64,000 nt of DNA, from NCBI GenBank assembly GCA_910575035.1, contig CAJTDL010000003.1:124001-188000 (forward strand), written 5' to 3'. Shown here piece after piece: positions 33,592-42,281 of this stretch. The DNA is from Lachnospiraceae bacterium (GTDB lineage: Bacteria; Bacillota; Clostridia; Lachnospirales; Lachnospiraceae). The notes below the pieces were generated by a model, which saw only the letters and a program-made list of their open reading frames with translations, was not told the DNA's origin and ran no database searches. The first letter of the stretch is position 1, and every line of letters starts with the position of its first letter. The position numbers were made by a program, and so were the translations under genes.

Positions 33592-34994
33592 AAACACTGT
33601 TTATTGAATGTAACATGGGCGCGGCAGGGGATATGCTGATGGGCGCCCTCTTTGAGCTTTTGGCTGAATCGGAGCAGCGTTCCTTTCTGGATACCATGAA
33701 TGGGATTTTTCCGGAAAAAATCATGCTCAGCCCTGTCCCTTCTGAGAAATGCGGCATTTGGGGCACAAAAATGAATGTGGTGATCTTGGGCCAAACTGAG
33801 GAATCAGTCCTGCCCCAGGCTCATGGAATGGACCATAACAGCGACGGGCAGCATGGACATGCCTCGGGGCACACGCATCCTGAGCGCCACAGCCATGATA
33901 CCAGCCATGAAGATCCTGGGCACCACCATCCACTCCATGTTTCTTACCCGGAAATGTTGGGGCAGATTGACGGACTTCCCCTTTCTGATGCGGTCAAGGA
34001 GCATGCTAAGGCTGTGTATACCCTGATTGGCACAGCGGAAAGCAACGCGCACCATACGGACATCTCCCAAATCCACTTCCATGAAGTAGGCACTCTGGAT
34101 GCCCTGATGGATGTGGTGGGCTGCTGCCTTCTGATAGAAACCCTTTCACCAGAACAGATCATTGCCTCCCCAGTCCATGTGGGGAGCGGCACCGTCCGCT
34201 GCGCCCATGGGATCCTCCCGGTGCCTGCACCTGCCACTGCAGATATCCTGCGGGATGTGCCCATTTATGGCGGCACCGTAGAAGGAGAGCTCTGCACTCC
34301 TACGGGGGCTGCACTGCTGAAGCACTTTGCCAGCCAGTTTATCCCCATGCCGCCTATGTCTGTGGAAAAGACCGGCTATGGAATGGGCGCCAAAGATTTT
34401 CCGGCAGCCAACTGCCTGCGGGCTTTCTGGGGCAATATGAGCATCCTTCCCGTCCCCTCCCCCAGACAGCTGCCAGGAGCCTATGAGGCAAAGCCCCTAA
34501 GCCCTGTTTCCGATAGGGAGACACGGCCGGATTTCTATACTGGGCAATTCCACAGCCTGGATCAGATCCTGGAGCTTTCCTGCAACCTGGATGATATGAC
34601 CCCGGAAGCGGTTTCATACGCTGTAAGCCTTTTGCTGGATGCCGGGGCGCTGGATGTTTTCACCACCCCTGTCTATATGAAGAAAAACAGGCCAGGCCTT
34701 TTGCTGACCTGCCTGTGCAACCTGGAGGAGGAGAGCCGCTTCAGCCGCCTGATCCTGACCCATACCGCCACCAGGGGCATCCGGATACAGCCCTGCTACC
34801 GCAGGACCCTGGATGCGCAATTCCATAAGGTACGTACCGTTTATGGGGAAATTACCGTGAAGATCAGCACAGGCTATGGGCTCAGCAAGTTTAAGCCAGA
34901 ATATGAGGATGTGGCGGCCGCCGCCAAGCAGTGCAAAGTGCCCTTTGGGAAAGTATACGACGTAGCGATGGACGCCTGCAGGAAGGAATATTAA
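33588..34994 (+). CDS. larC: Nickel insertion protein LarC (single open frame)
   Basis: 468 aa. The start FIECNMGAAGDMLMGALFEL is diagnostic. A His-rich stretch at about 82-117 (HGMDHNSDGQHGHASGHTH and HHHPLH) is a likely nickel-holding segment, followed by HFHEVGTLDALMDVVGCC. The DUF111 C-terminal half holds LSCNLDDMTPEA and KKNRPGLLLTCLC. In some lactobacilli larC is split by a frameshift; here it is one uninterrupted frame. larE and larA are not in the window. Confidence 0.94.
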   Translation: MKTLFIECNMGAAGDMLMGALFELLAESEQRSFLDTMNGIFPEKIMLSPVPSEKCGIWGTKMNVVILGQTEESVLPQAHGMDHNSDGQHGHASGHTHPERHSHDTSHEDPGHHHPLHVSYPEMLGQIDGLPLSDAVKEHAKAVYTLIGTAESNAHHTDISQIHFHEVGTLDALMDVVGCCLLIETLSPEQIIASPVHVGSGTVRCAHGILPVPAPATADILRDVPIYGGTVEGELCTPTGAALLKHFASQFIPMPPMSVEKTGYGMGAKDFPAANCLRAFWGNMSILPVPSPRQLPGAYEAKPLSPVSDRETRPDFYTGQFHSLDQILELSCNLDDMTPEAVSYAVSLLLDAGALDVFTTPVYMKKNRPGLLLTCLCNLEEESRFSRLILTHTATRGIRIQPCYRRTLDAQFHKVRTVYGEITVKISTGYGLSKFKPEYEDVAAAAKQCKVPFGKVYDVAMDACRKEY

Positions 34995-35060
34995 TGCCTG
35001 CATATCAAACCATATATTTGAGTTAAACCCAGAAAACTGTTACATTGCTTCAAAGCATAT

Positions 35061-35092
35061 ACAGGGGATGGCTTTCCATCCCCTGTTTTTAT
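35061..35092 (+). terminator. Terminator of larBC
   Basis: CAGGGGATGG-CTTT-CCATCCCCTG followed by TTTTTATT; strong stem and T-run. Confidence 0.85.
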
Positions 35093-35178
35093 TATAACAA
35101 CTACCGTGTTGCTGTGAAGTGCTAAAGTGTGAGCTTGCCCACTTTGTTCTGGATAAGCACCCCCCCCCTATCTCCCTT

Positions 35179-35550
35179 TTACCAATTCCCCTTCGCCTTC
35201 AGCCACCGCTCCGGCTCCGCCTCCCAAAGCCCATTCAGCCAATCAATCCCCTGCTGAATCCCTTCCTCCGAAAACTCCGCCTCTGTCTTGAGCCTGGCTT
35301 CCTCTGGCGTAACATCATAGCAATAAGGAGCTTCCCAGGCCGTAATCTCCAACACCTGCCGCTCCCCCTTTCCCTTCCCCTCTTCTGCTGCAGCTTCTTG
35401 CTTCCCCATATGGAACCGAAAGCGCAGCCCTTCAAAACTCCCAGAAAAATCCGCTTTTTTCAAATATGGTATCGGCAAGATATCCTTTCTCTCAATCATA
35501 AATCCCGCTCCCCAAGCCTTGTCCCAACTTGTGCGCCCTGATCCATACAA
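35179..35550 (-). CDS. Hypothetical protein downstream of lysA
   Basis: About 123 aa, hydrophilic, ending in LWEAEPERWLKAKGNW. Opening residues YGSGRTSWDKAWGAGFMIER look like a real domain start. The start is unclear: TTG at 35548-35550 is used here, while the only ATG near the GAGGAGG site is out of frame. The frame is open upstream into the end of lysA. No family recognised. Confidence 0.55.
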   Translation of the reverse strand: MYGSGRTSWDKAWGAGFMIERKDILPIPYLKKADFSGSFEGLRFRFHMGKQEAAAEEGKGKGERQVLEITAWEAPYCYDVTPEEARLKTEAEFSEEGIQQGIDWLNGLWEAEPERWLKAKGNW

Positions 35551-35564
35551 CAGCTTTGCATCCC

Positions 35565-36839
35565 TTATTTCCTCCTCATATCCTTCAGGATATCAAAACA
35601 GTCAAAGGTAGCAAAATAATCCTCCGGCGTCTCCGCCCGCCGGATCAGCTGTGCGCTCCCATCTTCCTTCAGCAGCACCTCCGCAGACTTTAATTTCCCA
35701 TTGTAATTATACCCCATAGAAAACCCATGGGCTCCCGTATCATGGATCACCAGCAGGTCCCCGATGTCAATCTTCGGAAGCATCCGGTCAATGGCAAACT
35801 TATCATTATTCTCACAAAGGGAGCCTGTAATGTCATATTTATGGTCACATACGCTGTTGTCCTTCCCCATCACCGTAATATGGTGGTACGCCCCATACAT
35901 GGCAGGCCGCATCAGATTCACCGCGCAGGCATCACAGCCAATATATTCCTTATGGGTATGCTTCTCATGGATCGCAGCCGTAACCAGGCACCCAAAGGGC
36001 CCCGTCATATACCTCCCCAGCTCCGTGTAAATAGCCACATCCCCCATGCCTGCCGGAACCAGCACTTCCTCATACACCTTCCTGACCCCTTCGCCAATGG
36101 CAAAAATATCATTGGGCTCCTGGTCTGGCTGATATGGGATGCCAATCCCACCGGAAAGGTTAATAAAGCGGATATCCGCCCCCGTTTCCTCTTTCAATTT
36201 TACTGCCACCTCAAACAATGTCTTGGCCAAAGCCGGATAATACGCATTGGTCACCGTATTGCTTGCCAAAAATGCATGGATGCCAAAATGCTTCGCCCCT
36301 TTTTGCTGCAGCACGCGGAACCCCTCAAACATCTGCTCTGTGGTAAATCCATACTTGGCGTCCCCGGGGTTGTCCATAATGCTGTTGCTGATCTGGAACA
36401 CGCCTCCGGGATTGTAGCGGCAGCTAATGGTCTCTGGAATCTCCCCAATGGCCTTTTCTAAAAAATCAATGTGGGTAAAGTCATCCAGGTTGATAATCGC
36501 CCCGATCTCATGGGCAAACTGAAACTCCTCTGCCGGCGTGGCATTGGAAGAGAACATAATGTCCTCCCCCTTAAAATGCAGCGCATCCGACAGCATCAGC
36601 TCCGTCAAAGAAGAACAGTCGCAGCCAATGCCCTCTTCCTGAAAGATTTTCAACAAAAATGGGTTCGGCGTTGCCTTTACTGCAAAATATTCCTTAAATC
36701 CCGGATTCCAGGAAAATGCCTTTTTCAACGCCCTGGCGTTTTCACGGATGCCCTTTTCATCATACAGATGGAACGGCGTCGGGTATTTTTTCACAATTTC
36801 CTGCAATTGCTGGTTGGTCACAAACGGTTCTTTTTTCAT
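35565..36839 (-). CDS. lysA: Diaminopimelate decarboxylase
   Basis: 424 aa, fold-III PLP decarboxylase. The PLP lysine is in YFAVKATPNP (about residue 54). HLYDEKGI, HAFLASNT, LSGGIGIPYQP and ELGRYMTGP form the cofactor and substrate sites; the catalytic Cys region is ITGSLCENND and the C-terminal Tyr is in FSMGYNYNGK. Makes lysine from meso-DAP. Carboxynorspermidine decarboxylase is related but usually shorter. AAAGGAG precedes the ATG; only 5 nt separate it from the methylase gene upstream. Confidence 0.87.
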   Translation of the reverse strand: MKKEPFVTNQQLQEIVKKYPTPFHLYDEKGIRENARALKKAFSWNPGFKEYFAVKATPNPFLLKIFQEEGIGCDCSSLTELMLSDALHFKGEDIMFSSNATPAEEFQFAHEIGAIINLDDFTHIDFLEKAIGEIPETISCRYNPGGVFQISNSIMDNPGDAKYGFTTEQMFEGFRVLQQKGAKHFGIHAFLASNTVTNAYYPALAKTLFEVAVKLKEETGADIRFINLSGGIGIPYQPDQEPNDIFAIGEGVRKVYEEVLVPAGMGDVAIYTELGRYMTGPFGCLVTAAIHEKHTHKEYIGCDACAVNLMRPAMYGAYHHITVMGKDNSVCDHKYDITGSLCENNDKFAIDRMLPKIDIGDLLVIHDTGAHGFSMGYNYNGKLKSAEVLLKEDGSAQLIRRAETPEDYFATFDCFDILKDMRRK

Positions 36840-36844
36840 AATAG

Positions 36845-38332
36845 TTACTCCTTTTTCTCTATAATAAACAGCTGGTACATCCCCTTCTCATCCATAGCAT
36901 ATTCCTGGAGCAGCGTAAATTCTTTCCGAATCCGCAGCTGCTTTTTCACAAAATTCTTCTCATTGGAATACATGAAAATTTTTCCTTTTCCCTTTAACAG
37001 GCTGCCTGCCTTCTCAAAAAATTGGCTATAGAGCAGATCCTGCCCTTCCTTTCCCTGCAGACCCGGCCTCCGCTCCGGCATATTGGTAATAATCTCATCA
37101 AACAGGTACTCGTGCTGGAACGTGAAGAAATCCCGGTGGATATAGTATATCTCCTTCCCTGCAAGCCTGGCATTTTCCTTTGCCCCTTCAATGGCCGTCC
37201 CAAAAATATCCAGGCCATACAGATAGCCCGCCGGGCAGATCCGATCCCGTTCTATAAGCATCGTCCCTACCCCGCAAAAGGGATCCAGCGCCTGTGCCCC
37301 TTCCTGCATATAAGGCCTGGCCAGCCTGGCGATCAAAGCTGCCTGCTCCGGCCTGATAGACGCAGCCACCGCATTTTTCCGATAGCCAAAACGTTTCTCT
37401 GTAAAGGTAAACAGCTTTACCAGGGGAAGGAATGTCCCATCGCTGGCCTCCATCAAACGGATTTCCAGCTCATAATCTGAGGTAGAATTGCATAGCCTGC
37501 GGCCGCTGGCCTGCTCTATGGCAAAGGCGCATTCCTTGGCAAATTTGCTGCGCTGGTCTAAAAGCATACGGCTCTGGATTCCCAGCCGGAAATAAAAGGG
37601 TCCTTCGGACTGGTGCATTTTGCCCAAAAGCTCCAGCAGATTTGACTGTGCAAGTGCCTGGGCAGCCTCCTTTGCCGTTCCGGAGATTTTCCGTACATTC
37701 AGGAAAAACAGCAATTCCCGGTAGGTGGGGATTGCCAGAATCGGCTTGATATGGCTGGTGACCACGCGCACTCCGCTTTTCAGAAGAACCGTCTTCCCGC
37801 CTTTCACCTGCTCTGCCGTCACCTTGGGATAGAGCCTCCCTGTGGTAAGCACCAGGTCATAGGTGGCGTCATACCCCTGAAATACATGCTTTTTTCGATC
37901 CCGCCCAGCCTGAAGGAGTTTTCTCAAAGCCGTTACCTCCTCCCGGATATGCTTTTCTTCCTCCTCCCTGGGCTGATAAGCCTCCAATTCCTGCAGCCGC
38001 TGCCTCAGCCCTTCCCTGCAGGAAGAAATGTCAAGCCCTGCCAAGGCTGACAGATAATCACTTTTCACAAACAATTTCTCTTCCCGTTGGTAAGCTTCAT
38101 AAAGCAAGCCCACACTCTCATCCTGCCCAAGCCTCCCCAAGACCAATGCAGCATTTTTACGCACCTTGGGATCTGAATCCGACAGCAGCCCTGCCAAAAA
38201 CCCATTGTCCTCCTGCAAGGCCCTTAACAACGCCCCATCGCCTGCCCCCTCCTTCAGTTCCTGTTTCAATGCAATCAGATTTTTCCTCAGATCCTCTCCC
38301 CTTTTCAGGCTCTCATAAAATTCTATTCCCAT
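36845..38332 (-). CDS. HEAT-repeat-fused RNA methyltransferase (UPF0020 type)
   Basis: 495 aa. The N-terminal 110 residues contain HEAT-like helical repeats (SDPKVRKNAALVLGRLGQDE). The C-terminal third is a SAM-dependent methylase with motif I DPFCGVGTMLIERDRICPAG, motif II GLDIFGTAIEGA and motif IV NMPERR in place of the usual NPPY. Related to Trm14/RlmKL-type base N-methylases; target RNA unknown. The HEAT-domain fusion is the unusual element. First gene of a 38332-to-35179 unit with lysA. Confidence 0.8.
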   Translation of the reverse strand: MGIEFYESLKRGEDLRKNLIALKQELKEGAGDGALLRALQEDNGFLAGLLSDSDPKVRKNAALVLGRLGQDESVGLLYEAYQREEKLFVKSDYLSALAGLDISSCREGLRQRLQELEAYQPREEEEKHIREEVTALRKLLQAGRDRKKHVFQGYDATYDLVLTTGRLYPKVTAEQVKGGKTVLLKSGVRVVTSHIKPILAIPTYRELLFFLNVRKISGTAKEAAQALAQSNLLELLGKMHQSEGPFYFRLGIQSRMLLDQRSKFAKECAFAIEQASGRRLCNSTSDYELEIRLMEASDGTFLPLVKLFTFTEKRFGYRKNAVAASIRPEQAALIARLARPYMQEGAQALDPFCGVGTMLIERDRICPAGYLYGLDIFGTAIEGAKENARLAGKEIYYIHRDFFTFQHEYLFDEIITNMPERRPGLQGKEGQDLLYSQFFEKAGSLLKGKGKIFMYSNEKNFVKKQLRIRKEFTLLQEYAMDEKGMYQLFIIEKKE

Positions 38333-38532
38333 ACTGCATTTCTCCCACTTTGCGAATATTTGCTTCTGTTAGCCACTTTACATAACAAAGTGGGCAAGCC
38401 CACTCCAACTCCCCTGCCCCTCAGCCTTGAGGAGATTGCACACTTTGATGCGAATACTATAAATGGCCACAAACCATTGCTGTCTATATATTTTACTTGA
38501 TTCTCTTTTATTTGGCAATACATGCTTTCGCC
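38333..38532. other. Intergenic region upstream of the HEAT-methylase
   Basis: About 200 nt between the amidase terminator and the methylase start. ACTTTACATAACAAAGT forms a small inverted repeat. A minus-strand frame continues through it but has no ribosome site and overlaps the terminator, so it is not called. Confidence 0.4.
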
Positions 38533-38567
38533 AAAAAATGCCATACCAAGCTCTCCCTGGTACGGCA
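38533..38567 (-). terminator. Terminator of the amidase gene
   Basis: TGCCGTACCA/TGGTATGGCA (one mismatch) then TTTTTTG on the minus strand, about 20 nt beyond the stop. Confidence 0.75.
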
Positions 38568-38587
38568 CCTTTGCCAACTGATACATG

Positions 38588-39394
38588 CTACTCTGGGTCT
38601 TTCCCATATGTATCCAAATATTCCTGCACGTCTTTCTTAAACTGTTCCCAAGCATCTTCATTCAGCGCAAAATACTTCGGGCACTCCTTCCCTGTCACAT
38701 CGTAATGGCGGATCACCTCATCCACCGGCACATTAAATTCCCCGCACAGCCAAGCCACAAACTCTACCAGCGAATCATAAGTCTCCTGGGTAAATTCCCC
38801 GCTTTCATCCTGATGGCAGCATTCTATAGACAGCGTATCACTATTGCGGTTATTGGAAGCATAGGACATTTCCGTGCTGGGAATGCACTGGATAATCTCC
38901 CCTTCTATGCCAATCACGAAATGGCTGCTGGCCTTTGTCTGCTTCGTATCCTTCAAGCTTTCGAAATAGCTTCGGTTCTGTGCCGCCGTTGTGCCAGGAT
39001 TGCCTGTGTAATGCACCACGATCCCTTTCACCTCATCCAAGGCAATCTGTGGGCGGGAATAGGGGTTGGGCGTTAATAAATCCACTTCCATGTCCGGCCT
39101 TTTCTCAATCACCTTCTGTTGGAACCCCTTGGGCTTGTCCTCCTTTTCTTCCTGGACCTCCTTCACTACCATGGGCTTTGGCGTCTTCCGTGCCTGTACC
39201 TCCTCTGGCGCCTCATCCTTATGGGTAAGCCTGGAAACAACCGTAAACAGCAAAAATATGCCAATACAAAGAACCGCCACCCTTTTTATGATTTGAATGT
39301 TCCTCCTCCGCCTTAGGATACGCCTCCTCTCTGCTGGTGTCCTTCTCCTTTTCCGTCTCCGTCTTCTACGATATCGCTCTTCATTCGTCAACAT
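38588..39394 (-). CDS. N-acetylmuramoyl-L-alanine amidase (Amidase_2/PGRP), membrane-anchored
   Basis: 268 aa; the ATG at 39392-39394 is preferred over a GTG four codons earlier. An extremely basic N-terminus (RYRRRRRRKRRRTPAERRR) precedes one membrane helix (VAVLCIGIFLLFTVVSRL, about 40-58) and a linker with many Lys/Glu/Pro. The amidase domain has zinc ligands in GIVVHYTGNPGT and VIRHYDVTGKECP, with SSHFVIGIEGEI and SIECCHQDESG. Cleaves the glycan-peptide bond in cell wall. The poly-Arg head suggests tight membrane or RNA contact. Confidence 0.9.
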   Translation of the reverse strand: MLTNEERYRRRRRRKRRRTPAERRRILRRRRNIQIIKRVAVLCIGIFLLFTVVSRLTHKDEAPEEVQARKTPKPMVVKEVQEEKEDKPKGFQQKVIEKRPDMEVDLLTPNPYSRPQIALDEVKGIVVHYTGNPGTTAAQNRSYFESLKDTKQTKASSHFVIGIEGEIIQCIPSTEMSYASNNRNSDTLSIECCHQDESGEFTQETYDSLVEFVAWLCGEFNVPVDEVIRHYDVTGKECPKYFALNEDAWEQFKKDVQEYLDTYGKDPE

Positions 39395-39469
39395 GAACCT
39401 CTCCACTCCATAGAAATTTTTAGATAATTTTATTATACACTCTTCTCCAAAAGAATGAATTAACTTTTT

Positions 39470-40768
39470 TTAAATTTTTTGTAAGAAAAAGGTAAGAAAT
39501 TTCTCCATGATCCCTAAGGTTTCCTGTAATATTTCCTCTGTATGGGACATTGACAAAAACATCGCCTCAAACTGGGACGGCGCAAGATAGATCCCCTGTG
39601 CCATCATTCCCTTGCAATACTGGGCAAACAATTCTGTGTCAGAAGCTTTGGCACTCTCATAATCTGTCACAGCCTCCTCTGTAAAATAAAGGCAGCCTAA
39701 GGATCCCACATTGTTTACCTGATAAGGAAGCCCCAGCTTTCCTAAAATCCCCCGGATTGCCTGGAAAAACCGCCCTGCCCTTTCGTTTAGCTGCACATAC
39801 CACTCTGGATGCTCCTTTAAAGCCGTAAGCTGTGCAATGCCTGCCGCCATAGCCACTGGATTGCCGCTTAAAGTCCCAGCCTGGTATACGCCGCCCAGAG
39901 GGGCTACCAGTTCCATAACCTCACGCCTTCCGCCATAGGCACCAACTGGCATGCCGCCGCCAATGACCTTCCCAAAGGTGGTAATGTCCGGCGTCACATG
40001 GTAATAGCCCTGCGCCCCGTCTGGCCCCAGGCGAAATCCCGTGATCACCTCATCAAAGACCAACAGTGCACCATAGCGGTCACAAAGGCTGCGCAAACCT
40101 TCCAAAAAGCCTGGCATAGGGGGAACCACGCCCATATTGGCAGCCACAGGTTCCACAATGACTGCAGCGATCTCCTCCCCGCACCTGGCAAAATGCGCCT
40201 CCACACTCTCAAGGCTGTTATAATCAGCGGATAAGGTATCCTGGGTATATCCCATCGGCACGCCAAGGCTGTCCGGCGACCCAAATGTCATGGCGCCAGA
40301 GCCTGCCCTCACCAACAGGCCGTCGGAATGCCCATGGTAACATCCTGTAAATTTAACAATCTTGTCCCGCCTGGTGTACCCCCTCGCCACGCGGATTGCG
40401 CTCATCACTGCCTCTGTGCCAGAGTTGACCATGCGTACCATTTCAACAGAAGGAACCATCCCACAGACCAGCTCTGCCATTTCCACTTCTGCCGCTGTGG
40501 CTGCGCCAAAGCTCAGCCCCCGCCTACAGGCGTCCGCCACCTTTTCCAGCACCTCCTGGGAGCCATGCCCCAGGATCATAGGCCCCCAGGACCCCACATA
40601 GTCAATATACTGATTGCCATCCTCATCATAAAGGCAGGCTCCCTGTGCGCTTTTGATAAATTTCGGCGTAGCCCCAATCGAGCCAAAGGCCCGGACAGGG
40701 GAATTGACACCGCCAGGGATTACCTGAACCGCTTTTTGGTAAAGCGCTTCTGACCTTGTCATTTCCAT
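39470..40768 (-). CDS. hemL: Glutamate-1-semialdehyde 2,1-aminomutase
   Basis: 432 aa. PLP aminotransferase fold type I: GGVNSPVRAF, FTGCYHGHSDGLL, VFDEVITGFR and the lysine in TFGKVIGGGMPVGAYGGR. It makes 5-aminolevulinate from glutamate semialdehyde. It follows hemB by 30 nt on the same strand, so the two form a tetrapyrrole operon; hemA, C and D are not in the window. Confidence 0.95.
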   Translation of the reverse strand: MEMTRSEALYQKAVQVIPGGVNSPVRAFGSIGATPKFIKSAQGACLYDEDGNQYIDYVGSWGPMILGHGSQEVLEKVADACRRGLSFGAATAAEVEMAELVCGMVPSVEMVRMVNSGTEAVMSAIRVARGYTRRDKIVKFTGCYHGHSDGLLVRAGSGAMTFGSPDSLGVPMGYTQDTLSADYNSLESVEAHFARCGEEIAAVIVEPVAANMGVVPPMPGFLEGLRSLCDRYGALLVFDEVITGFRLGPDGAQGYYHVTPDITTFGKVIGGGMPVGAYGGRREVMELVAPLGGVYQAGTLSGNPVAMAAGIAQLTALKEHPEWYVQLNERAGRFFQAIRGILGKLGLPYQVNNVGSLGCLYFTEEAVTDYESAKASDTELFAQYCKGMMAQGIYLAPSQFEAMFLSMSHTEEILQETLGIMEKFLTFFLQKI

Positions 40769-40798
40769 TTTCCATTCTTCCTTTCTATCACCTAAACC

Positions 40799-41782
40799 TT
40801 ACCCGATCATCCCTTTATCCATACATTCTGCCAGTTCCTTAGCAAAATATGTAATATAAATATCTGCGCCTGCGCGGTATGCGCTCACTGCCATCTCACA
40901 TAAGATGCGCTCTTCGTCAATAAAGCCCGCTTTTGCCGCTGCCTTTACCATGGAATATTCCCCGCTGACAGAATAAGCGGCAAGGGGAAGGCTTGTCTGG
41001 TCCTTTACCTGGCGAATCAAATCCCCATATGCCATAGCCGGCTTAACCATCAGGATATCCGCCCCCTCTTTTACATCCATCATAGCCTCTTTCAGCGCCT
41101 CCCGGCGATTATGGAAATCCATCTGGTATGATTTGCGGTCGCCAAATGCTGGGGCTGACCCTGCCGCATCACGAAATGGGCCATAAAAGGAAGATGCAAA
41201 TTTCACGGCATAAGACATAATCGGCGTGCTGTTATATCCATTTTGATCCAACATCTGGCGGATTGCCGCCACACGCCCATCCATCATATCGGAAGGCGCT
41301 ACCATATCTGCGCCTGCCTGCACCTGGGAAAGGGCCGTTTCCGCCAACAGCTCCAGGGTGCTGTCATTGTCCACCTCCTGCCCCCGTAGCAGGCCGCAGT
41401 GGCCATGGGAGGTGTATTCACACATGCATACATCCCCGATCAGATACAAATCCGGGCATGCTTCCTTGGCCTTGCGGAAGGCCTTCTGCACAATTCCGTC
41501 CTGGGCATAGGCTCCGCTGCCTGCCTCATCCTTGTGGGCAGGGATCCCAAACAGCATCACGGCAGAAACCCCTGCGTCACAAAGCTCAGCCAGCTTTTCT
41601 TCCATACGGTCCACGCTGTAACGGTACTGGCCTTCCATTGATGGGATCTCTTCTTTGATATTTGTTCCTTCTATTATAAACATAGGATACACTAGGGATG
41701 ATTTATCTACCCTGGTCTCCCTAACCATCTTTCGCAAAACCTGATTTCCGCGCAGGCGGCGCGGGCGGTGGATTAATTCCAT
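40799..41782 (-). CDS. hemB: Porphobilinogen synthase (ALA dehydratase)
   Basis: 327 aa from MELIHRPRRLR, preceded by AGGAGCA; the frame extends 11 codons further upstream. Zinc-type cysteine site DVCMCEYTSHGHCG. Schiff-base lysines in VKFASSFYGPFRDA and LMVKPAMAYGD. Condenses two ALA molecules to porphobilinogen for siroheme/cobalamin or heme. Confidence 0.95.
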   Translation of the reverse strand: MELIHRPRRLRGNQVLRKMVRETRVDKSSLVYPMFIIEGTNIKEEIPSMEGQYRYSVDRMEEKLAELCDAGVSAVMLFGIPAHKDEAGSGAYAQDGIVQKAFRKAKEACPDLYLIGDVCMCEYTSHGHCGLLRGQEVDNDSTLELLAETALSQVQAGADMVAPSDMMDGRVAAIRQMLDQNGYNSTPIMSYAVKFASSFYGPFRDAAGSAPAFGDRKSYQMDFHNRREALKEAMMDVKEGADILMVKPAMAYGDLIRQVKDQTSLPLAAYSVSGEYSMVKAAAKAGFIDEERILCEMAVSAYRAGADIYITYFAKELAECMDKGMIG

Positions 41783-41986
41783 TGCTCCTGATTCCTTTCT
41801 GGCTCTATTGTACATTGATTCTTACAGCATGCTACCATCTATTTTGCGCATTGCCTTTGCCTATCATACCACTCTTTTTTTCAAACTGCAATATATTGGA
41901 AAGAATCCTTGCGCAAAATAAATCCCTTAACCGTACTACAGCACAGCTAAGGGATTTACTGAGATCATTTTCAAGGCATAAAAAAA

Positions 41987-42060
41987 TAGCGGAAGAGGGA
42001 TTTGAACCCCCGACACCACGGGTATGAACCGTGTGCTCTCGCCAACTGAGCTATTCCGCC
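41987..42060 (-). tRNA. tRNA-Met (CAU)
   Basis: Cloverleaf on the minus strand: acceptor GGCGGAA/TTCCGCT with a G-U first pair, anticodon stem-loop CACGG-TTCATAC-CCGTG with anticodon CAT, and T-loop GGGGGTTCAAATCCC. CCA is not encoded. Elongator type is inferred from the position in a tRNA pair and the lack of initiator-type anticodon-stem GGG/CCC. Confidence 0.92.
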
Positions 42061-42096
42061 AAAATTCTTATAATCTTGTGAGGTTACTCACAAAAA

Positions 42097-42169
42097 TGGG
42101 ACCTACAGGGCTCGAACCTGTGACCCTCTGCTTGTAAGGCAGATGCTCTCCCAGCTGAGCTAAGATCCC
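42097..42169 (-). tRNA. tRNA-Val (UAC)
   Basis: Cloverleaf on the minus strand: acceptor GGGATCT/AGGTCCC, anticodon stem-loop CTGCC-TTACAAG-GCAG with anticodon TAC, T-arm ACAGGTTCGAGCCCTGT. CCA is not encoded. Confidence 0.93.
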
Positions 42170-42281
42170 ATAGTTTTTTGTAGTCTCCCAACAATCTCTT
42201 GTCTGTCGACTGCTTGATTATTATACTATTATTCCTCTATATATGTCAATACCTTTTTTTAATTTTTTTCAAAATATTGAT

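Noticed and set aside
38323-38661. 112-codon minus-strand frame after the amidase gene, including a plausible-looking MYQLAKVPYQGELG stretch
   Set aside because: It starts inside the amidase gene in another frame and contains the amidase terminator hairpin; no ribosome site.
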